Shown here: in pieces, positions 58,831 through 64,000 of the stretch
How positions within the stretch are numbered: position 1 is the first letter of the stretch
How the letters are laid out: the number at the start of each line of letters is the position of its first letter
Assembly (NCBI RefSeq): GCF_001949145.1
Contig: NW_019091525.1
Span: 203,730 to 267,729 of the forward strand
Source of the DNA: Acanthaster planci
Lineage: Eukaryota; Echinodermata; Asteroidea; Valvatida; Acanthasteridae
Length of the DNA stretch: 64,000 bases
Reading direction: 5' to 3'
The notes under the pieces: model-generated
What the model was told of the DNA's origin: nothing
The model's input: the letters and a program-made list of their open reading frames with translations, nothing else
Databases searched by the model: none
Made by a program: the position numbers and the translations under genes

Positions 58831-60628
58831 ATAAATTTATCCCATCCTGACCTTACTTTTCCCATAGCTAAGCTTTCTAAAAATGGGCTGATGCTGGAAT
58901 CAGACTCGTTAATCAGAGGTTCCTTTCTCAAAGTGGTAGCTTTATGAGACATTAAAAAAGGTGGCATTGTTGAAAAAGGTATTGTTGACAAGAGGGTGAA
59001 ATGTATGTGAAACATCAAATGCATGTGGACACAGGGAGGGAAAATAACCTCCTGGTTCCTAATATCAGTGTTGTGACAAGTGAAACGATGAAAAGAGAGC
59101 TGCCCTTATTACAACCAGACAATCTGACTTCCTGTAGCTGCCTTTTCCCAGGGGAAGATTACAATACTTGAGACAGGGCCTAGTTCTAGGCGTGAACAAG
59201 GCAGCAGGGAAAATCAATCCAGTGAACCGCAAATGAGGATGATATGATTGAAATAGGAAATAGAACCAAAATTGATTGCATAAACCCGAGGCAGATGTTA
59301 ACCAAATTGCTGGAAACTAGTGTGTGATTTTAATTTTAATTGGCTGTTTTAAAACCAAATATCTTTCCAACTGCTGGTGAGAAATCACCGATCCTTCAGT
59401 TAATTGGGGTTTTATACTTTGATAAAATCACAGTAAACATATTAGATATTTAGAACGGATATTATATGTAATAAGATTAGGATCTGATTATATGGTAATT
59501 GATGATGCTTAAAAATATTTTGAGATTTAGACTGATATTTCAATTTAACTTCTTACGCTGTGCGACAAAACTGAGAGCAACTGAGAGTGTTCATAAATTA
59601 TAAAAGACCACTATCGTGTTTGGCGCGGATTCAACATTATACGAATTATACGTAACAATTAAATTGCATTCTTTCGTTTGCTGACGGTTCCAGTGGGTGT
59701 TGCCATGCCTTCGTTTTCTGCGAACACAACAATAAACGTGCAAATATAATGCAAAATACATATAAGGAAAGCCAAATTAACCAATTCCATTACCTTAAAA
59801 GCTTTTCTGTTTGATCATTTAAAACCCATTAATATGAAATTCTGACATTCAGACAATAGTTTACTGATAAATTATGGCTGTCAAACCACAGAGTTAATTC
59901 ACTGTATCCACATGGTAGATGGTTATTTTCTATTTTATCGTTTATTGATGTATTTCATATTCATCTAGGATCGTTTAATCCTCACTTTTTGCATTTGCCA
60001 CGGCCTCAAAGCCCCTTCCTTGACAGATTGCAACAATTAGATTTATATTACACATCGTCTGTTAGTGTCAACGATTATTTTCACGATTCACGATCGTAAA
60101 TCCATGGAGTTATGACCTGGTACCTTTAAAGAGGTTTCAGACAAGACTATTGAGCCTGAACACGAGCCAGTTGTCCTCAACGCATAGCAACATGCTTTTC
60201 AAGTGTTATTCTTTTGGAAAAGGTGGATTTCAATTATGTTGTTCCAGATTAGTTCAAATCGCGTTGCATTAACAAGCACTCAGATAAGAGGGTGACGTTA
60301 ATGGCATCTTACTTTACATGCGTGGAGACACTTCTATTATAGCTTGGATGAAATGCCACAGGCTGTGCTCAGAGAAGTGGGAAAAAAGTTAAATATTTGT
60401 TTGAGTGAACAGTGGCTAATCAGTTACCTGCAAGTACATAGGCTGAATTTTAGTGGAAAGGTTTACAACAAGTTGTGTCTTGATGCTTTTTGTGTGTTTA
60501 TCAACTCAATGTCAAAATCAAACGTAGCGTGTTACATTGCGCAGGTCGGGAGGCGTGATTAATTTTTATGGGATATTAACAGTTCACCACTCTTTCCTTA
60601 ATCTTAAAATTGTTGCTTAATTCTCAGA
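58831..60628. other. Upstream flank of the secreted-peptide exon; no gene recognised
   Basis: AT-rich. A pyrimidine-rich tract (CTCTTTCCTTAATC) and CTCAG at 60590-60628 form the probable 3' splice site of the next feature. No upstream exon identified. Confidence 0.45.
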
Positions 60629-60841
60629 CACAAGATGAAGACGTGGGCATTTTTTCTGGTGGTTGCCACTACGGCACTTGTCATGACAGTGGTTGCTATG
60701 GAGGAAGAGGACAGCGACAACTGGTTTGAGAACATGATACAAGAATACAAAAGAAGACCACGACCTCCACCGCGCTATTTGTCCTCAAAAACGGTAAATT
60801 ATGCCATTAAGAATGCTATTATGTCAAGAGAAAACAATTAG
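60629..60841 (+). CDS. Candidate secreted peptide precursor, first coding exon
   Basis: A good splice acceptor (TTGCTTAATTCTCAG) is followed seven bases later by an ATG. The first 21 residues, MKTWAFFLVVATTALVMTVVA, have a charged start, a long hydrophobic core and small residues at the end: a textbook signal peptide. Next comes an acidic segment (MEEEDSDNWFENMIQEY), a KRR tribasic site, then PRPPPRYLSSK. The frame stops at 60839-60841 (68 residues), but a possible donor (ACG|GTAAAT) at 60793 means the protein may continue in another exon. No cysteines. The layout suits a small secreted or neuropeptide-like precursor cut at KRR, but I recognise no family and the function is unknown. Confidence 0.5.
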   Translation, partial: HKMKTWAFFLVVATTALVMTVVAMEEEDSDNWFENMIQEYKRRPRPPPRYLSSKTVNYAIKNAIMSRENN

Positions 60842-61116
60842 AGGCCCATCACTGGGTAGCAGCGTAAAGCCAAAAACAGCAATACATGTATCTTTATTTT
60901 GACAAAATCCAGTCCCCCCAAATTCTTTAAATTCGTATATTCTTTATATGTATGATTGGAAAGGTTTATGAAATCTACGGTTATATAAACTTGCATGTAA
61001 AATATAGGATAAAATGAGGACTTCATGTTTAGTCCACAGTTCAAAGGGTGAATGGTCTGAAGGGTCTGTCAGTTTATTTAAAATTTAATTTAATTTAATT
61101 TAATTAATTTAATTAA
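60842..61116. repeat. Short TTTAA simple repeat next to the transposon
   Basis: A run of TTTAATTTAATT at about 61082-61112 supplies the TTAA target of the transposon that follows. The rest holds nothing recognised. Confidence 0.7.
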
Positions 61117-61264
61117 AGAGCAACTCAAAGGAAAACAGGCTTTCTCTGATTTTATCTGTTCAAATAAATATGGAATCGTCCACATCGAACGCAGTGTCAT
61201 AATTGTTTTTAGAGCTCAACTATAACAAGCTAAAGCCTTTTTTTGGGTTCTTGCCAAGATGCCA

Positions 61265-61490
61265 ATTCTGAACATGCTGAATGTAGATACTGCATCATTC
61301 TGGACCTGTGTTCGTAGTGGATAAGTCCTTGTGCATGCCAAACAATGGCTACAAAGAATGGCTACATGCATTGTTTGACATGCACAGGGCTAGGGGTTTA
61401 TCCACTACAAACACAGGGCGAGGGTTAAACTCGTTTTCTCTGTTGTCTCAGAACGACGCAATCTACATTCAGAATGTTCAGAGTAAAGCC
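61265..61490. mobile_element. Foldback structure inside the TTAA transposon
   Basis: GAACATGCTGAATGTAGAT pairs with ATCTACATTCAGAATGTTC. ACCTGTGTTCGTAGTGGATAA pairs loosely with TTATCCACTACAAACACAGG. TGTGCATGCCAAACAATG pairs with CATTGTTTGACATGCACA. Either a nested MITE or a subterminal palindrome of the host element. Confidence 0.7.
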
Positions 61491-61579
61491 TAGAAGTAAA
61501 AGGTCACGCAGAGAGCTTCCTGAACCCTTGTGCGGTCTGGAAAAATAATTCCTTACTGAAACCACTCCAAGAAACACTC

Positions 61580-61900
61580 ATGTTGGAATTTGACATTTGT
61601 CTTCCTCAAGTAATATGTTGGAAAAGTCACCTGAAGATGGGTAAAACACGAATTTTCTTAACGACCTTTCACGTCCGGCGATATCGTACCTGGGTCTCCT
61701 TGTTCATGCACGTTTGTTTTCACTCGCCGTGCTTTCTTGAAAACGAGATTTTACAAGCTTGCAAAGATTTACCTACCTGCAGTCCATCGGTTCCAGATTC
61801 CGTTGAGTTAACATCACGCAGTTGTTGTCAGCAAAAGTTAGATTATATATTAGAATCTTCCGTAAAAGGAGAATATTGCTTTATGTTTATTACCTTATAA
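61580..61900 (+). CDS. Unassigned 106-codon frame inside the TTAA transposon
   Basis: Open from MLEFDICLPQVICWKSHL to a stop near 61900; several cysteines but no recognised transposase motif. Could be a leftover of the transposase gene or chance. Confidence 0.15.
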   Translation: MLEFDICLPQVICWKSHLKMGKTRIFLTTFHVRRYRTWVSLFMHVCFHSPCFLENEILQACKDLPTCSPSVPDSVELTSRSCCQQKLDYILESSVKGEYCFMFITL

Positions 61901-62421
61901 ATTATAAAAGTGTGTAAGATATCGTGATCTGTTCTTATTTTGGCTTTACCCACAGACTACCATAAAATTTCAAACCGTAAATGTTCATCCGCGTACGAGA
62001 CTGCCTCATTGCACTGTTCTTCATGTATTTAGATTTTTGGAGGTGATGGGTCATTTTTTGGCAGGATATTTCTCTTGTAGATCAAGTAATTTTTCAGTTT
62101 CTATAAATTGATATGCTAGCAAACATTAAGTTTTTTCAAAGCCCCCTTTCCGCGTTGGTTTTTCAAATAAGAAACTGAATGAAAAACTACTACAAATTCT
62201 AAAATGTTTGTACGTTATTTTTCTATCCAAGGGTTCCGGAAGCGTGCCATCAGGGGTCAACTTGCAGGCTCTATTTGCATCTTGGAATGAACAGAAAAAA
62301 ACCTTTTTACCTTGTTAAAGTTGAGCTCTGAAGACAATTTACACTGCGTTCGATTCGGATGCTTCCATATTTATTTGAACAGACAAAAGCTGAGAAAATA
62401 TGTTTTCCTTTGAGCTGCTCT

Positions 62422-62821
62422 TTAACAGCCCGATGAGATCGATATTCCAAATAAACAGTAAGGTTAGATAGTCCAAATTGTAGTCTGAATTTACTTTATC
62501 ATCGATCTGGACTATCAGTCGTTCCTACATTCTACATTCCTACAGTTGCATTTTGATTTGGAATCATGAACATTCAGATTGTTGAACTCTTGTTGTTTCG
62601 GACAATAGAATTGCTGTACTTGATAACCATACGGGTCCTAGTGACCTCCATCTTCTCCGGTCAAGGGAAGGAGACTAGCTCTTATTTCGTGTCAGCTGCA
62701 TATAAAATCCGATACCTGCTGAAGCCATGTAAGCCAGAAACGACTACGAGGCCCTGTCCAGGTGACAAGTATGGTGTACTATTTATGACACACATTTCTC
62801 TCTCTCTTTAGCCTCCCTCCA
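62422..62821. other. No gene recognised
   Basis: A plus frame at 62566-62811 has a hydrophobic start but no recognised family. Confidence 0.4.
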
Positions 62822-63135
62822 GGCGACGCAACCAGACGACGCGACGGCACGACGGCTCCCTTGCGTCGTGCCGTCGGGTCGCACCGCCGCCTTCTTGCCA
62901 TTACTTTTGTACACACACGACGCGTCTTGTCGTGCCGTCGCCCATCGCGTTGTGCTGTCTTAGGTCCTTTCCATGTTGCATTTTTTCCTGTCTTAACGTC
63001 GCGCCTTCCGTCGCCCGTCGCGTTGTATTGTCGTGCGTCGCGTCGTGTCGTGCATCGCATCACCTATCACGTCGCCAGAAGCACGACGCGACGCACGACA
63101 TGACGCACGACGCGACGCGTCGTGTGTTGTCGCCT
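62822..63135. repeat. Irregular CGACGCACGACG minisatellite, both orientations
   Basis: Clusters of CACGACGCGACG-type 12-mers on one strand (62822-62860, 63080-63118) and the complement (62870-63055) produce long hairpins such as GACGGCACGACGG with CGTCGTGCCGTC. The unit is close to the 14-bp minisatellite of the dispersed repeat A-D, but the ATATGGAATTCCAT terminus is absent. Open frames on both strands are repeat by-products. Confidence 0.75.
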
Positions 63136-63174
63136 TTACTTCATGGTATTTATAGAGGGCGCCTTTACTGTTTT

Positions 63175-63660
63175 CTTGCAAAGTACATGCAATGCGCTCT
63201 TTGGTGTTGATTTTTCATTGTTGTTGTCTCATCGATTCATTAATTGGGATTAATTTCTGTCATATTTTATTGAAAAAACGATAAAAGAGCAAAAGAAAAT
63301 CCAAATATGTAGGAACTACTCTCTCAAAATAAGTGGAAACCGCAAGCTCGGAATTCATCACTCCTTAATTTCCCGGCCAATGATTTCTTTTGTTTTCTCT
63401 CATTTCCGTCCATCGCGCTTGCAAAATACATGCCCTGAGCTGCAGGCGTTGATTCCTTTTTTGAGGGAGGGGGCTTGTTTCATCCATTCATCAAATTGAA
63501 TTAATTTTTGTCATACTTTATCCCCCCCCCAAAAAAATGAAAACGAGCAAAAAGAAAATCCGCGTATGTAGGTGCTCTCGCATAATAAGTGTAAGCCCAG
63601 AATTCGTCACTTTTTTAATTTACCCGGCTGATCCTTGTTCGAATGTCCGTCCAATTTCTT
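63175..63660. repeat. ~245-bp tandem duplication
   Basis: Copies start TTGCAAAGTACATGC (63177) and TTGCAAAATACATGC (about 63420). Both continue through GTTGATT, TCATTnAnTTGnnTTAAT, TGTCATA, AAAGAAAATCC, TATGTAGG, AATAAGTG and GAATTCnTCAC. Moderately diverged. Confidence 0.8.
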
Positions 63661-64000
63661 TTTAAGACCGTTGATGAAGTTCCCATTTGTGGTAGATTTG
63701 TAACCTTAAAAATATTTCTCTGTGGTCCATGCCAGCAGTTTCCAAGTAGTTCTCCCCCTCCTCCAGACAATTTGTCTACAATTGTACGACCGCAAGTTTG
63801 ACCACGGGTTTCGGTACTTACCATCCAGCCTGCACTATATTATTACCCTCAGAATATTCAGTCTTCCTTCAATTTAGTCTTCCTCGTTAACTTCATCAGC
63901 ACCACACTTTCAATGATATTAGTCCTTGTTTATTAATTAAACACTGTAGATCCTACTACCATTGTGACGATGTCTTTTCTTCCTTTCTGTTTGGCCTTGC
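63661..64000. other. No gene recognised
   Basis: Nothing recognised at the window edge. Confidence 0.45.

Larger units (their letters stand above)
61117..62421. mobile_element. 1.3-kb DNA transposon with TTAA target duplications
   Basis: Inverted ends of about 125 bp: AGAGCAACTCAAAGGAAAAC on the left, complement of AGAGCAGCTCAAAGGAAAAC on the right. Pairing continues through TCTGTTCAAATAAATATGG, TCGAACGCAGTGT and GAGCTCAACT. TTAA flanks both sides (61113-61116, 62422-62425). TTAA duplications are characteristic of piggyBac and Kolobok; the AGAGC end does not look like a canonical piggyBac CCC end. The interior has no intact transposase, so this copy is non-autonomous. Confidence 0.85.

Noticed and set aside
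1-64000. tRNA, rRNA or snRNA genes
   Set aside because: No B-box-like GGTTCGANTCC with a matching A box, and no rRNA or snRNA signature, was found by eye on either strand. A tRNAscan or Infernal run would be decisive.

Overview
The window looks like intron-rich, AT-rich DNA from a marine invertebrate. An echinoderm or hemichordate is my best guess, from the frequent TAGGCCTA and ACATGTACATGT words and the repeat families. This is inference only: no rRNA or mitochondrial marker is present. There is no bacterial-type gene organisation. Real coding sequence is sparse, and most of what can be read is transposable-element debris of several ages, with clear nesting.

The one gene I can reconstruct confidently is TMEM242, on the minus strand at 3599-7360. 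It has four coding exons, clean GT-AG junctions and 166 residues. It encodes a small mitochondrial inner-membrane protein that helps assemble the ATP synthase c-ring. Its first intron holds a 45-bp minisatellite and a palindromic MITE, and a second MITE lies 44 bp upstream of its start codon. A second likely coding exon, at 60629 on the plus strand, encodes a signal peptide followed by a cysteine-free secreted peptide with a KRR site. At 43.1 kb a 3' splice site abuts a 5' splice site, which resembles a recursive-splicing ratchet point or the end of a 5' exon.

Layout: 0-3.6 kb, a minisatellite-bearing dispersed repeat and a LINE reverse-transcriptase relic; 3.6-7.4 kb, TMEM242; 9.3-10.5 kb, a degenerate array of about 200-bp units; 13.9-15.3 kb, a second copy of the minisatellite repeat and a foldback MITE; 16.3-19.6 kb, a 3.3-kb unit with long inverted ends built from about 175-bp subrepeats, carrying a decayed Penelope-like retroelement and an apparently intact hammerhead ribozyme; 21-26 kb, a dense cluster of palindromic MITEs, some nested; 26.1-33.7 kb, a foldback MITE split by another insertion, then a Ty3/gypsy chromovirus relic whose 5' LTR carries a SINE and whose 3' LTR carries a second LTR element ending in inverted LTRs; 34.4-37.0 kb, a decayed multi-exon gene or large transposon with SWIM, PHD and possibly THAP domains; 38-41 kb, more MITEs and two more copies of the minisatellite repeat; 41-60 kb, mostly unassigned AT-rich sequence with isolated MITEs and a transposon-like protein fragment; 61.1-62.4 kb, a DNA transposon with TTAA target duplications; 62.8-63.7 kb, tandem repeats. 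Three assembly gaps (14152-14311, 26501-27057, 56253-56781) are runs of N.

The most interesting item is the hammerhead ribozyme at 17328-17384 (minus strand), immediately downstream of the Penelope-like relic. The inverted-LTR composite, the GGGTGCGTTCG MITE nest, the SWIM/PHD relic and the ~200-bp array follow.
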